A DNA stretch of 64,000 nucleotides from an uncultured Pontibacter sp. Its GTDB lineage: Bacteria > Bacteroidota > Bacteroidia > Cytophagales > Hymenobacteraceae. The notes below the pieces were generated by a model. The model saw nothing but the letters and a program-made list of their open reading frames with translations. It was not told the origin of the DNA and ran no database searches. Below are positions 35,887-45,621 of this stretch, in pieces (within the stretch, counting starts at the first letter, position 1; each line of letters begins with the position of its first letter). The position numbers were made by a program, and so were the translations under genes. The stretch is from positions 153,284 through 217,283 of the forward strand of contig NZ_CANLZM010000008.1 in assembly GCF_947495565.1 (NCBI RefSeq), read 5' to 3'.

Positions 35887-37176
35887 ATGCAGAATAAAAT
35901 TGAGTTTCTATACCAAAAATACCTGGAGTGCCACCACGTGAGCACCGATTCCCGCGCCGACCAGGACCAAAGTATGTTCTTTGCCTTGAACGGCTCTAAT
36001 TTTAAAGGAGCAAAGTTTGCCCAAATGGCCTTAGAGAAGGGTGCAAGATTTGCCGTGGTGGATGACCCAGGTATGGCTTCGGAAAATGTGCTTGTGGTGG
36101 AGGACACGCTGCAGGCGCTGCAGGATCTGGCGCGCCACCACCGCCGCCAGTTAAGCATACCGGTTCTCGGCATTACGGGCTCTAACGGCAAAACCACCAC
36201 CAAAGAGCTGATTTATGCGGTGCTGAGCCAGAAGTTTAACACGCTTTACACGCAGGGCAACCTGAACAACCACATCGGGGTGCCGCTCACGCTGCTGCGC
36301 ATTAAACCGGAGCACGAGATGGCCATTATCGAGATGGGGGCCAACCACATCGGGGAGATTGCGCTGCTGTCAAGTATAGCCCAGCCAACGCACGGCATGA
36401 TCACCAACATTGGCAAGGCGCACCTGGAGGGCTTTGGCAGTCTGGAGGGCGTGGCGCGTGGCAAAAGCGAACTGTATGTGCACCTGCTGGAGCATGGCGG
36501 CACCGTTTTTATCAACACCGGCAACGAACACCTCATGCGCATGAGCCGCCGCATAGAAGATAAAATAACTTACCCTGCACCAGCCGATTACTACTACAGC
36601 GAATTGTTAGAAGCATCGCCTTACGTGGTTTACAAAGATGAGGAAGACAATGTGGTGCAGACGCAGCTGGTGGGCAGCTACAACTACGAGAACATGGCCG
36701 CCGCCGCCTGCATCGGCAAGTATTTTGGCGTGCCATTGCAGCAGGCAAACGAAGCCATTGCCAACTACAGTCCGGTAAACAACCGCTCGCAGGTGCTGCA
36801 GAAGGGCAGCAACACCATTATTCTGGATGCCTACAACGCCAACCCTACCTCTATGGCCGCCGCTGTGCGCAACTTCGGAAGTATGCATGCGCCAAAGAAG
36901 GTAGTTATACTTGGCGATATGTTTGAAATGGGTGCAGAGAGCGAGGCCGAGCACCGCGCACTGGGCGAGGTAGTGGCCGAGCAGCCTTTTGATACAGTTA
37001 TACTTTGCGGTAAGGATATGAAGTATGGCGCAGAGGTAAATGAGAGCTTTTTATACTTTGAGACGAAGCCGGAGCTGCAAACCTGGCTGCGCAAGAACCC
37101 GGTAGCGGAGAGCTATGTGCTGATAAAAGGCTCACGGGGCATGGGGCTGGAGACGCTGGTGGAGGAGCTTGGCTGA
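35887..37176 (+). CDS. murF: UDP-N-acetylmuramoyl-tripeptide--D-Ala-D-Ala ligase
   Basis: A 429-residue Mur ligase. The ATP loop is GITGSNGKTTTKEL (about residues 97-110), with EMGANHIGEI, the carbamylated-Lys region (GKSELYVHL) and DAYNANPTSM in the C-terminal domain. It adds D-Ala-D-Ala to UDP-MurNAc-tripeptide in the last cytoplasmic step of peptidoglycan precursor synthesis. Here it stands alone and not in a dcw cluster, which is common for murF in Bacteroidota. A terminator follows. Confidence 0.95.
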   Translation: MQNKIEFLYQKYLECHHVSTDSRADQDQSMFFALNGSNFKGAKFAQMALEKGARFAVVDDPGMASENVLVVEDTLQALQDLARHHRRQLSIPVLGITGSNGKTTTKELIYAVLSQKFNTLYTQGNLNNHIGVPLTLLRIKPEHEMAIIEMGANHIGEIALLSSIAQPTHGMITNIGKAHLEGFGSLEGVARGKSELYVHLLEHGGTVFINTGNEHLMRMSRRIEDKITYPAPADYYYSELLEASPYVVYKDEEDNVVQTQLVGSYNYENMAAAACIGKYFGVPLQQANEAIANYSPVNNRSQVLQKGSNTIILDAYNANPTSMAAAVRNFGSMHAPKKVVILGDMFEMGAESEAEHRALGEVVAEQPFDTVILCGKDMKYGAEVNESFLYFETKPELQTWLRKNPVAESYVLIKGSRGMGLETLVEELG

Positions 37177-37202
37177 TAACTGTATGCTATTTATTCTGAA
37201 CG

Positions 37203-37238
37203 AAAAGGGGCAGGAGCAATAAAACTCCTGCCCCTTTT
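37203..37238 (+). terminator. Terminator after murF
   Basis: A perfect 14-bp stem (AAAAGGGGCAGGAG at 37203-37216 with 37225-37238), an 8-base loop and a T-rich right side, 26 bases after the stop. Confidence 0.88.
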
Positions 37239-37439
37239 GCTGTTTAGGAAGGCAACATGCTTCAGGTTTCTATGTTACTTACCCTCCTTTTTCAGCTCTA
37301 TTTTGCAAACAAAAAGCCCTGTAAAAGCATCTAAAATCATTTCGAGGCGGGGAAACTGTAAAAAGGCATGCTGCTTTACATATAAATATTTTTATATTTA
37401 TATGTATTATTCGCATATTTTCACATAAAATTTTTAGCC

Positions 37440-38150
37440 ATGAGAAACAAGCTACTACTACTCACCCTCCTACTCTGCTTCTGCTAACTGGCGAAAGCGC
37501 AAACACAGGATTCTATTTTTTATAGGCACTCGTTAGGGGTAACTGTAAACCCGATTTATGATGCTGATGGCTTCACAGCCAAGCATCCCACTGCATTAGG
37601 GTTGATATACAGGCATTTGTATAAGTAAAGCAAAGCCATTAGGTTGGGCGCTTCTGGGGCTTATGACCAAAGAACATATTTAACAACCCACCAAGAACAT
37701 CCTGCACCACAAGATTCTCTTGTTAGCACTAAGTTCATTGAACTTGCAATAGGGTATGAGTGGCGAAAGCAGCATAATGAACTAATTTCTTTAGGCATGG
37801 GGATAGATGCTTCTTCATATATATCACGCAAGCATGAAGAAGTGGATAACATTTTAATTGGAGACAACACTTTGATCCGCCAAAAATACGAACAGGATTT
37901 CAAAACAAGTGGCTATGGTGTACAGCCATTCCTAAACCTCCAGTTAAAACTGACTCCTCGGCTTTTTTTAGCAGCAGAATGCAAGGCATCTATAATGTAC
38001 AGCAAAACAGAATATACCGCTGCAGGCACACAAGGTAGTATAGATGCACGCCCTGAAGACAGAGGAACACTATTTGGAGGCGATAAAAGGGAGAAGTTTA
38101 CCACCAGCATAAAACCAATATCCTCGCTTCAGTTAAACTTCAGACTATAA
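37440..38150 (+). pseudogene. Outer-membrane barrel-like protein with two nonsense codons
   Basis: The frame from ATG 37440 spans 237 codons to the stop at 38150, interrupted by TAA at 37485-37487 and again at 37626-37628. Both would be CAA (Gln) by one C-to-T change. The first lies in the signal peptide (LLLCFC-x-LAKAQTQ), the second in HLYK-x-SKAIRLGASG. The rest looks like a small beta-barrel: alternating strands, VQPFLNLQLKLTPRLFLAAE, ending SLQLNFRL. It is 27 bases upstream of a broken T9SS adhesin, so the pair was probably one operon. Confidence 0.75.
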
Positions 38151-38177
38151 AACTCAACAAACTTAAATATAAAACAG

Positions 38178-39980
38178 ATGTACAAACTTAATCTACTGCC
38201 AAGCATTAGGTATTGCCTATTACTCCCTTTATTATTTTTTACCCACTATACTTTTGGGCAAGTTCATGGCTACACTACAGTATGCCCTAATGAGGAGGTT
38301 TCTTATACCGATGATAATGCTCCCAATGGAACGGCTACTTGGACGGTTACAGGAGGAACATTTACCTCATCGAGTTCAGGGAATGATTTAAAAACTGTGA
38401 AAATCAAATGGAACAACACTACTACACAAGGTGCTGTTAAAATTACAGTGCCAATCACAGACAAACCTTCTTACACTAAATCATTAAATGTGGGCATCAA
38501 ATCCGTGAACGGCGAAACACCCAATCCCATTCGGGCATTTCTTGGTAGTGTGGAGCAGCCGGTGAACTCCATCAACGGTAGTCGCACATTTAAATTGGAG
38601 TGGTGCGAAGGAAGAACTTACACGTTCATCTCCCAAAGACAAGAACTTTCCTAACACGAATGTGCCTATAGACCATTACCTGTGGGACCTGCCGACGGGC
38701 TGGACTGTCGCAGATAACAGGGCCTACTGGAACGGCAGCAGTTACGAAGATATAAAGGTCATTCCCGCTAAGGGAGATGGCGGCACCACAATTAATAAAG
38801 TAAGGGTGCGTGCCTACAGCAAAACTTGCAACACATCTTATAACTACGGTTCTCCGCTGTCTTACGTTAGTAACGAGGAAGTTCTATATATTGACCGTGA
38901 GCCACAACTCGGCAACATTACTGCCTCCCGAGCAAGCCTACACTGCGGAGACAAAAGCTCTATTACATTTTCGGTGCCTACCTTGCCGAATGCTGCCTAC
39001 TACACATGGCCTTTACCCGCTGGTTGGTCTATCTCTGGCTCTGCCGATGCCAGCACGGTAACCGTAGTGCCTAGCGGCCAGAGCGGCGGGCAAGTTTCGG
39101 TGGCAGCCACATAACCTGCAGCAGCCCGGCCAAAACCGTACATGCCACGCCCGTCACCATATCTTACAACAGCAATTTGGCTACACCAGCCTTCAGCAGC
39201 ACCCCTTACGATATTGGCAGTCCCACTTCCTACAGCATCAGCGCTGTACACGGGGCAATAAACTATACCTGGGAGGCGAGCAATAACATCCTTATCAACG
39301 GGAGCCTGTCTCCGCTCAGCACCACATCTACTTCTGTCGCAATATCGCAACGGCCGGGCTACAGCGGCGCTGGCTGGGTAAAGGTTACTGCTGCTGGCTC
39401 TCAGTGCGGCGGCAGCTCTGTAACTAAAGATGTTTGGGTAGGCATACCGGAGATAACAGGTTTCAGCTACTCCGGCGGCGGCAGCTATCCAACCTGCCCT
39501 CACGAAGAGTTTATTTTCGAACCAGTATTCAACGGCTATAAAGACCAACCGCTCCGGTATCGTTGGAGCGCATCAAATGTCAGTAGCCACGGCGACTTAA
39601 CAGCCTCTTCCTTAATTGTAACGGCCGCAGGTTATGGTGGTGGTACCCGTATGACAATTGGGCTGGAGGTGGAAACCACCCTTGGCTGGACCCAAAAACA
39701 GCAGGTTCAGTTTGAAATTAGAGACTGCGATAGCGGAGCAGAACCTTGGTTCTACCCTAACCCAGTTGCGGAAAATGAACTGACGATTAAAGTACCCGCC
39801 AACCCAGACAGCAACTCCACTTATACGCTCCTGGACAAACAAGGCACTACATGCGCTCACGGACAGCTAGAAGGCAAGGAAGTAAAGATTAATACCAGCA
39901 ACTTACGGGAAGGTTTGCACCTACTCATAATAGAACATAACGGCAAAACTCACACGAGGCGCGTTATGATAAAGAAGTAA
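38178..39980 (+). pseudogene. T9SS-secreted Ig/PKD-like repeat protein, frameshifted twice
   Basis: Three frames joined end to end give a protein of about 600 residues. It has a signal peptide (ending YTFGQ), PKD/Ig-like repeats with YTWPLPAGWSISG and YHYLWDLPTGW-type strands, and a type A sorting domain (FYPNPVAENELTI to RRVMIKK). The frame moves at about 38625-38640, near CTCCCAAAG (after TYTF-IS, resuming PKDKNFPN), and at about 39108-39114 near CCACATAACC (VSVAAT, resuming ITCSSPAK). The second fits loss of one A. Natural decay or sequencing indels are both possible. Confidence 0.8.
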
Positions 39981-39998
39981 ATCCACTCTTTAAACTAT

Positions 39999-40040
39999 AA
40001 AAGCAAAAGCCAGAGGCGTGCACCTCTGGCTTTTGCTTTT
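39999..40040. terminator. Bidirectional terminator
   Basis: A perfect 18-bp stem (39999-40016 with 40023-40040), loop CGTGCA, with A and T runs on the two sides. It is shared by the adhesin pseudogene and the convergent rfbC. Confidence 0.9.
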
Positions 40041-40065
40041 AGCGGAATTGATAAGAATACATGAC

Positions 40066-40608
40066 CTAAAACGGTGAACTGAAATGCTCCAGCAGCGGCA
40101 GCACCTCATCCTTCGGCGATACCAGCGGCTCGCTTACTCCCCAGTCTATGCCTAAAGCCGGATCGTTCCAGAGCAGGCCTCCTTCGGTTTCAGGGGCGTA
40201 AAAGTCGGTGCATTTGTAGAGGAAGGTGGTATTATCCTCCAGGGCCACAAAGCCATGGGCAAAGCCTTCTGGAATGTATAATAAGTTATGTGTATCGGCA
40301 TCCAACAAAGTGGTGATATGCTGCCCGTAGGTTGGGGAGTTTTTGCGTAGGTCCACGGCTACATCCAGTGCTTTGCCACTTGAGACTCTTACCAACTTTC
40401 CCTGCGCGTGGGGTGGATTCTGGAAGTGCAGGCCGCGCAGCACTTCCTTCTTCGACACCGACTGGTTATCCTGCACAAAAGCCGGCTTTAGGCCAAACGG
40501 CTCAAACCACTTTAGGCTGAAAGTTTCCATAAAATAGCCGCGGTCGTCGCGGAAGATGCGTGGCTGAAACTCTATAAGGCCCTCGATGTGGAAAAGTTTG
40601 TGATCCAT
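40066..40608 (-). CDS. rfbC: dTDP-4-dehydrorhamnose 3,5-epimerase
   Basis: A 180-residue RmlC cupin. Typical are FQPRIFRDDRGYFMETF, the substrate-binding and catalytic His region VLRGLHFQNPPHAQGKLVRV (His base), and YIPEGFAHGFVAL. It epimerises dTDP-4-keto-6-deoxyglucose at C3 and C5 for L-rhamnose synthesis. The other rml genes are not adjacent, so the dTDP-rhamnose genes must be elsewhere. Full length; ends at a shared terminator. Confidence 0.93.
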   Translation of the reverse strand: MDHKLFHIEGLIEFQPRIFRDDRGYFMETFSLKWFEPFGLKPAFVQDNQSVSKKEVLRGLHFQNPPHAQGKLVRVSSGKALDVAVDLRKNSPTYGQHITTLLDADTHNLLYIPEGFAHGFVALEDNTTFLYKCTDFYAPETEGGLLWNDPALGIDWGVSEPLVSPKDEVLPLLEHFSSPF

Positions 40609-40752
40609 TGCTAAGTAGTGCAGTGCTGAACGGCTATTTGTTTTATCTAAAAACCTGCTGCGGGTTTAAAAGGCCGTAAGTTAGCTATTTTGACCGCAGC
40701 ATCAGAAAATTTAGCGTAATTTGCGTTTAATCTTCCAACCAAAGTATAAAAC

Positions 40753-41484
40753 ATGCAAGCAACTGTTGCATTTCTGCACACACACGTACTGGTGGTGGTT
40801 CTGTTCCTGCTGCTGTTTGCCTTTAAAACAGCATTGCTGCTGCTAAACAAACACAAAGCGCTGGCAAAGGCGCGCCGCCAAACCAGAGTCCTCGACATCA
40901 TCTTCGGCATACTTATTCTAATAACAGGCGGATACCTGCTTTTCAGCTACCAGGGTGTGCTTCCGATGTGGCTCATCGCTAAAGTGGCGCTGGTGCTGCT
41001 AGCGATACCGGCAGGCATTATAGGTATAAAGCGCGAAAACAAAATACTGTCTCTTCTATCGCTGTTGCTGTTTCTGTATACGTACGGCATAGCCGAAACA
41101 AAGAGTCTGACGATGCAGCATCCGGGGCCTGTGACAAATGCCACCACCGAGCCTTATGCCTCTCCCGAAACAGATGCAGCCGAAACCGGCGATGCCGGTC
41201 TAAGTGGGTCAGCTGAGGCGCATAAGGAAATAGTGGCCGCCATGAGCGAGGCGCAGCTAGCTAACGCCAAAGCCATCTACACACAACTGTGCGCCACCTG
41301 CCACGGCACGGACGGAGCCAGAGGACTGGGCGGTGCTGCCAACCTACAGGTAAGCAACCTGAGCCAGCACAATCGTGTAAACGTAATCGAGAACGGCCGC
41401 GGCCTTATGCCGGCTTTCGGAAGCCAGCTGTCTGACGAAGAGGTTCAGGCGCTGGCTGCCTATACCATGACGCTAAAAAAATAA
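40753..41484 (+). CDS. SirB2-like membrane domain fused to c-type cytochrome
   Basis: A 243-residue protein. The N-terminal half has four hydrophobic segments (about 8-30, 48-68, 73-90 and 96-112) in the SirB2-like arrangement. A Ser/Ala/Thr-rich linker (about 120-155) leads to a single cytochrome c domain with heme motif CATCH at about residues 180-184 and an axial Met in GRGLMPAFGSQLS. The heme domain should face the periplasm. It probably passes electrons in respiration or senses redox state. The next gene, hflX, starts 3 bases after its stop. An AAGTATA lies 5 bases before its ATG. Confidence 0.82.
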   Translation: MQATVAFLHTHVLVVVLFLLLFAFKTALLLLNKHKALAKARRQTRVLDIIFGILILITGGYLLFSYQGVLPMWLIAKVALVLLAIPAGIIGIKRENKILSLLSLLLFLYTYGIAETKSLTMQHPGPVTNATTEPYASPETDAAETGDAGLSGSAEAHKEIVAAMSEAQLANAKAIYTQLCATCHGTDGARGLGGAANLQVSNLSQHNRVNVIENGRGLMPAFGSQLSDEEVQALAAYTMTLKK

Positions 41485-41487
41485 TGA

Positions 41488-42699
41488 ATGGCTAAACAGA
41501 AATATTACGAAACTTCTAAGCCGCAGGAAACAGCTGTGCTGGTGGCCGTACCCGGCTACCGCCAAACCGATGAGCAGACAGAAGAATACCTGGACGAGCT
41601 GGCCTTTTTGGCCGAAACGGCAGGTGCCCATACCTTAAAACGCTTTGTACAGAAGCTGGATAAACCCGATGTCCGCACTTTTGTGGGCAGCGGCAAGCTG
41701 GACGAGATTCAGGCTTATGTAAAGGAGCATGGGGTGGATATGGTAATCTTCGACGATGACCTGAGCCCCTCGCAGGTCCGCAATATTGAGCGTGAGATGC
41801 AGGTGAAGATCGTAGACAGAAGCTTACTTATACTTGATATCTTCGCCCTGCGCGCTAAAACGGCCCAGGCCCACGCCCAGGTAGAGATGGCGCAGTACCA
41901 GTACCTGCTGCCGCGCCTCACCAACCTTTGGACGCACCTTTCCAAACAAAAAGGCGGTATCGGCATGAAAGGACCGGGTGAAACGGAGATTGAGACAGAC
42001 CGCCGTATCGTGCGCGACAAAATATCGTTGCTGCGTGAGCGCCTGAAGAAATTTGAGAAACAGAATTATGAGCAGCGCAAGGCACGCGCCGGTATTGTGC
42101 GTGTGGCGCTGGTGGGATACACCAACGTAGGCAAATCCACGCTGATGAACCTGCTCTCTAAATCTGAGGTGTTCGCGGAAAACAAGCTCTTTGCCACCGT
42201 AGACGCCACTGTGCGTAAGGTTGTGTTTGATAATGTGCCCTTTCTGCTCTCCGATACGGTAGGGTTTATCCGTAAGCTGCCAACCAAGCTAATCGAGTCA
42301 TTTAAATCTACGCTGGATGAGATTCGGGAGGCTGACCTGCTGATGCATGTGGTGGACGTTTCGCACCCGTCGTTTGAAGACCACATTGCCGTGGTAAACG
42401 AGACGCTGAAAGACATTAACTCCGCCGAAAAGCCTGTACTGCTGGTGTTCAATAAAATAGATGAGTACCTGAAAAAGCGCGAGGAAGAGCTGCAGGCCGA
42501 AGGACAAGGCATGCTGGAAGAAGACGGCCAGTATGTGCGTCCATCCATAGAAGACCTGAAAGCAACTTATATGGCTAAAGAACATGCGCCGGCCATGTTT
42601 ATTTCTGCCACAGATAAGCTCAACATTGATGCTTTGCGCGAGGAGTTGCAGCGGCGTGTAGCCGAAATCCATTTCCAGCGCTACCCAAACAACGTATAA
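41488..42699 (+). CDS. hflX: Ribosome-associated GTPase HflX
   Basis: A 403-residue protein. The N-terminal nucleotide-binding HflX domain (to about 165) contains TFVGSGKLDEI and VIFDDDLSPSQVRN. Then come a helical linker with the characteristic GIGMKGPGETEIETDRR, and the G domain: G1 VGYTNVGKST (about 208), G3 DTVGFIRKLP, G4 VFNKID. HflX splits stalled 70S ribosomes under stress. It lies 3 bases after the cytochrome gene, so the two are co-transcribed. Confidence 0.96.
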   Translation: MAKQKYYETSKPQETAVLVAVPGYRQTDEQTEEYLDELAFLAETAGAHTLKRFVQKLDKPDVRTFVGSGKLDEIQAYVKEHGVDMVIFDDDLSPSQVRNIEREMQVKIVDRSLLILDIFALRAKTAQAHAQVEMAQYQYLLPRLTNLWTHLSKQKGGIGMKGPGETEIETDRRIVRDKISLLRERLKKFEKQNYEQRKARAGIVRVALVGYTNVGKSTLMNLLSKSEVFAENKLFATVDATVRKVVFDNVPFLLSDTVGFIRKLPTKLIESFKSTLDEIREADLLMHVVDVSHPSFEDHIAVVNETLKDINSAEKPVLLVFNKIDEYLKKREEELQAEGQGMLEEDGQYVRPSIEDLKATYMAKEHAPAMFISATDKLNIDALREELQRRVAEIHFQRYPNNV

Positions 42700-42728
42700 A
42701 ATAAGTTCGCATATTTTATACTTCTCAT

Positions 42729-42784
42729 CAGGCCCACCCTCTGCTATGGCAGGCGGTGGGCCTGGTGTTTTAGCACCGCCTGCC
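42729..42784 (+). terminator. Overlapping alternative hairpins after hflX
   Basis: Hairpin A pairs CAGGCCCACC (42729-42738) with GGTGGGCCTG (42755-42764). Hairpin B pairs GGCAGGCGGTG (42749-42759) with CACCGCCTGCC (42774-42784). The two share bases and exclude each other. Hairpin A with the following GTGTTTT may terminate hflX. Confidence 0.55.
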
Positions 42785-42899
42785 ATCGTGCGCTACTTAG
42801 CCTCCCCGGCACAACCATTTACCCATACTTTCAGTAAGTAGCAAAGCCACCTTTGTGGCCAATCAGGTAGCCAGTCAGGCCCTGAGAAACAGAAACAAC

Positions 42900-43394
42900 A
42901 TGAAAACGCTATATATTCTTAGGCACGCAAAATCAAGCTGGAAGTTTGACGGACTCAGCGACCATGACCGGCCGCTGAACAAACGCGGGCGCCACGATGC
43001 CCCGCTGATGGGGCAGGAACTGGCCGCGCGTGGCGTAGCGCCGCAGCTGATCCTATCGAGCCCTGCTGTGCGCGCCATTAGCACGGCCACCCTGGTAAGC
43101 AGAGAATTGGATTATGACCCAGATGATATTTTGGTAGACACGCAAGTATATGGTGCCGGCAAAAGCGACCTTCTGCAGGTAGTGCAGCATGCACCCGCCG
43201 AGATAAACAGCTTACTGCTGGTCGGTCATAATGAGGCCATCTCTGAGTTTGCTAACATGCTATCGCAGGAGCCGATCGGTAGCCTGCCCACTGCCGGTGT
43301 GGCAGCCCTTCAGTTCAGCTGCGAGAGCTGGTTTGATATCTCGAGAGAGAACGCAACTCTGCTCTTCACCGACTTCCCGAAGAACCACAAATAA
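42900..43394 (+). CDS. sixA: Histidine phosphatase, SixA-like
   Basis: About 164 residues from ATG 42900; an upstream in-frame start would add 15 implausible residues. The phosphohistidine His is residue 9 in LYILRHAKSSW, with a second His in LLVGHNEAISEF and DRPLNKRGRHDAP between them. This is the short histidine phosphatase form like SixA, which dephosphorylates phospho-His on proteins. It lies 50 bases before ppk1 on the same strand. Confidence 0.88.
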   Translation: MKTLYILRHAKSSWKFDGLSDHDRPLNKRGRHDAPLMGQELAARGVAPQLILSSPAVRAISTATLVSRELDYDPDDILVDTQVYGAGKSDLLQVVQHAPAEINSLLLVGHNEAISEFANMLSQEPIGSLPTAGVAALQFSCESWFDISRENATLLFTDFPKNHK

Positions 43395-43443
43395 CAACAC
43401 CCTGAAAAACTCCGCCCGGGGTTTAAGTACTTACCACCAAACG

Positions 43444-45561
43444 ATGGAAAAAGAGAAAGACAAGAAGCCAAGAACTAGCTCAGAACCACCCTACATTAAC
43501 CGCGAACTGAGCTGGCTGGCATTTAACTATAGAGTACTGCAAGAGGCCAAAGACAAAAACGTGCCTTTGCTGGAGCGCATCAAGTTTATGGCTATTTTCT
43601 CGTCTAACCTGGACGAGTATTTCAAGGTTCGGGTAGCTACCCTGAAGCGCCTGATAAAACTAAAGCCTAAAACCCGCAGCAAGCTCGACGAGGAGCCACA
43701 GGAGACGCTGGAGCAGGTACTAAAGGAGGTGCACAGGCAGCAGGAGGAGTTCGGGCAGGTGTTCCGCGACGGTATACTTGCCGACCTGCGCGAGCACGAC
43801 ATCCACTTGCTAACAGAGCATGACCTTAACCCGGAGCAGGAAGCTTGGGTGCATGATTATTTTGAAGAAACGCTGGAGCCGCTGCTGCTGCCTATTATCC
43901 TGGATGAGACGGAAACGCACCTTTTCCTGCACGACCAAACCGTATACCTGAGCGTAAAGATGTGGGATACCACAGAAGCCGGCTGCAAGTCTGAGCGTTT
44001 TGCTATGCTGGAGATCCCCACTAAAAAGCACGGCGGCCGCTTTGTAAAACTGCCAACAGTAGACGAGCACCGTCATGTTATGTTTGTGGATGATGTGATC
44101 CGCTTCTGCCTGCCCAAACTGTTTCCACAGTACAAGGCTTTCGCCTCTCACGCAATTAAAGTATCCAGAGATGCCGAACTTGATATTGAGGAGGAGGTAT
44201 CGGGCAGTTTGATGGCTAAGATACAGAAGAGCCTAAAAAAGCGCGAAACCGGTTATCCGGCCCGCCTGCTCTACGACCCTGCCATGCCACAGGACCTGCT
44301 GGACATGATGATGGCTCATACTGGCATCACCGAAGACGAACTGGTGCAGGGCAGCAAGTACCATAACTTCCGTGATTTCTTCGGATTTCCGGACTTTAAC
44401 CTGCCAGACTTAAAGTATGACCCGCAGCCTACGCTCATACATCCGCAGCTGGAAAAAGAGCCAAGTCTGCTTGCCGCCATGAAAGAGCGGGATTACATGG
44501 TGCATTACCCTTACCAGTCGTTTGATTATGTGCTGCGCCTGTTCGAGGAGGCTGCCCAGGACCCCAAGGTAACCGCCATGAGCGCTACGCTTTACCGTGT
44601 AGCCGATAAATCTAAAGTGGCGAAGGCGCTGGTGAAAGCCGCTAAAAATGGCAAGCTGGTAACAGTAGTTGTAGAGCTGAAAGCCCGTTTTGATGAGGAG
44701 TCGAATATATTTTGGGCTGGCAAGCTGCAGAAGGCCGGAGCCAACGTCATTTTTGGGGCGCCAGATTTAAAAGTGCACTCCAAAGTAGGCCTCATCACCC
44801 GCAACGAAAAAGGCAAGCTGGTAAACTATGCTTACCTGAGCACCGGTAACTACAACGAGACTACCTCTACCATCTACGCAGACCACGCCCTTTTTACCTC
44901 CGACAAACGGTTAACCAAGGATGTGGAGCAGGTATTTAACTTTTTCATAGACCGCCAGACAGACAAGAAGTTTGAGCACCTGTTGATGGCTCCCATAAAC
45001 ATGCGCCAAAGTTTTACCAAACTGATTGACCGGGAGATAAAGAACGCCAAGAAAGGCCTGACTGCAAGTATGATTCTGAAGATGAACGCACTGCAGGACA
45101 CCCGCATGATCAAGAAACTATACGAAGCCAGCCAGGCTGGTGTAAAAGTGCAGCTGCTAGTGCGTGGTATCTGCTGCCTGAAACCAGGTGTGAAGGGGCT
45201 AAGCGAAAACATTGAGGTGCGCAGCATTGTAGACCGTTACCTGGAGCACGCGCGGGTATACATTTTCCATAACAACGGCGACGAAAAGCTATACATTGCC
45301 TCTGCCGACTGGATGACGCGTAACCTGAACCGGCGCGTAGAAGTTGCTTTTCCGCTTTACCAGCCTGATTTGGTGGAGCAGGTGCGCCACATCATAGACC
45401 TGCAGCTGCAGGATGACACCAAAACCCGTACCGTAGATAACAGCTATATTAAACCTGATGCCCCCACCAACCTGCGGGCGCAGTACGCCATCTATGATTA
45501 TTTGCGGGCCATGGTGCCTGCAGACCAGACAGAAGCCTGCGAGCCGGAGGAAAAGGAATAG
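43444..45561 (+). CDS. ppk1: Polyphosphate kinase 1
   Basis: 705 residues from ATG 43444, which is placed so that the N-domain motif INRELSWLAFNYRVLQEA begins near residue 19. The middle domain and two C-terminal domains are present. The autophosphorylated His is about residue 445 (DLKVHSKVGL), with YLSTGNYNETTSTIYADHALFT after it and a second His/Arg site in the last domain. It reversibly polymerises the gamma phosphate of ATP into polyphosphate. Full length. Confidence 0.96.
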   Translation: MEKEKDKKPRTSSEPPYINRELSWLAFNYRVLQEAKDKNVPLLERIKFMAIFSSNLDEYFKVRVATLKRLIKLKPKTRSKLDEEPQETLEQVLKEVHRQQEEFGQVFRDGILADLREHDIHLLTEHDLNPEQEAWVHDYFEETLEPLLLPIILDETETHLFLHDQTVYLSVKMWDTTEAGCKSERFAMLEIPTKKHGGRFVKLPTVDEHRHVMFVDDVIRFCLPKLFPQYKAFASHAIKVSRDAELDIEEEVSGSLMAKIQKSLKKRETGYPARLLYDPAMPQDLLDMMMAHTGITEDELVQGSKYHNFRDFFGFPDFNLPDLKYDPQPTLIHPQLEKEPSLLAAMKERDYMVHYPYQSFDYVLRLFEEAAQDPKVTAMSATLYRVADKSKVAKALVKAAKNGKLVTVVVELKARFDEESNIFWAGKLQKAGANVIFGAPDLKVHSKVGLITRNEKGKLVNYAYLSTGNYNETTSTIYADHALFTSDKRLTKDVEQVFNFFIDRQTDKKFEHLLMAPINMRQSFTKLIDREIKNAKKGLTASMILKMNALQDTRMIKKLYEASQAGVKVQLLVRGICCLKPGVKGLSENIEVRSIVDRYLEHARVYIFHNNGDEKLYIASADWMTRNLNRRVEVAFPLYQPDLVEQVRHIIDLQLQDDTKTRTVDNSYIKPDAPTNLRAQYAIYDYLRAMVPADQTEACEPEEKE

Positions 45562-45578
45562 CCGCATCTATTACAAAA

Positions 45579-45614
45579 CGCAAAGTATAAAGCATGCATA
45601 CTTTATACTTTGCG
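45579..45614. terminator. Hairpin with AAGTATA/TATACTT pair
   Basis: A perfect 14-bp stem, CGCAAAGTATAAAG (45579-45592) with 45601-45614, around an 8-base loop, 17 bases after ppk1. One heptamer lies in each arm. Confidence 0.75.
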
Positions 45615-45621
45615 CCATATT

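Noticed and set aside
19597..37628. In-frame TAA/TAG codons read as Gln (genetic-code change).
   Set aside because: Most genes here end normally at TAA, TAG or TGA, and only three loci have such internal stops. Ordinary mutation or error explains them.
43231..43443. N-terminal extension of ppk1 starting inside sixA.
   Set aside because: It is an out-of-frame translation of sixA; PPK1 homology begins just after the ATG at 43444.
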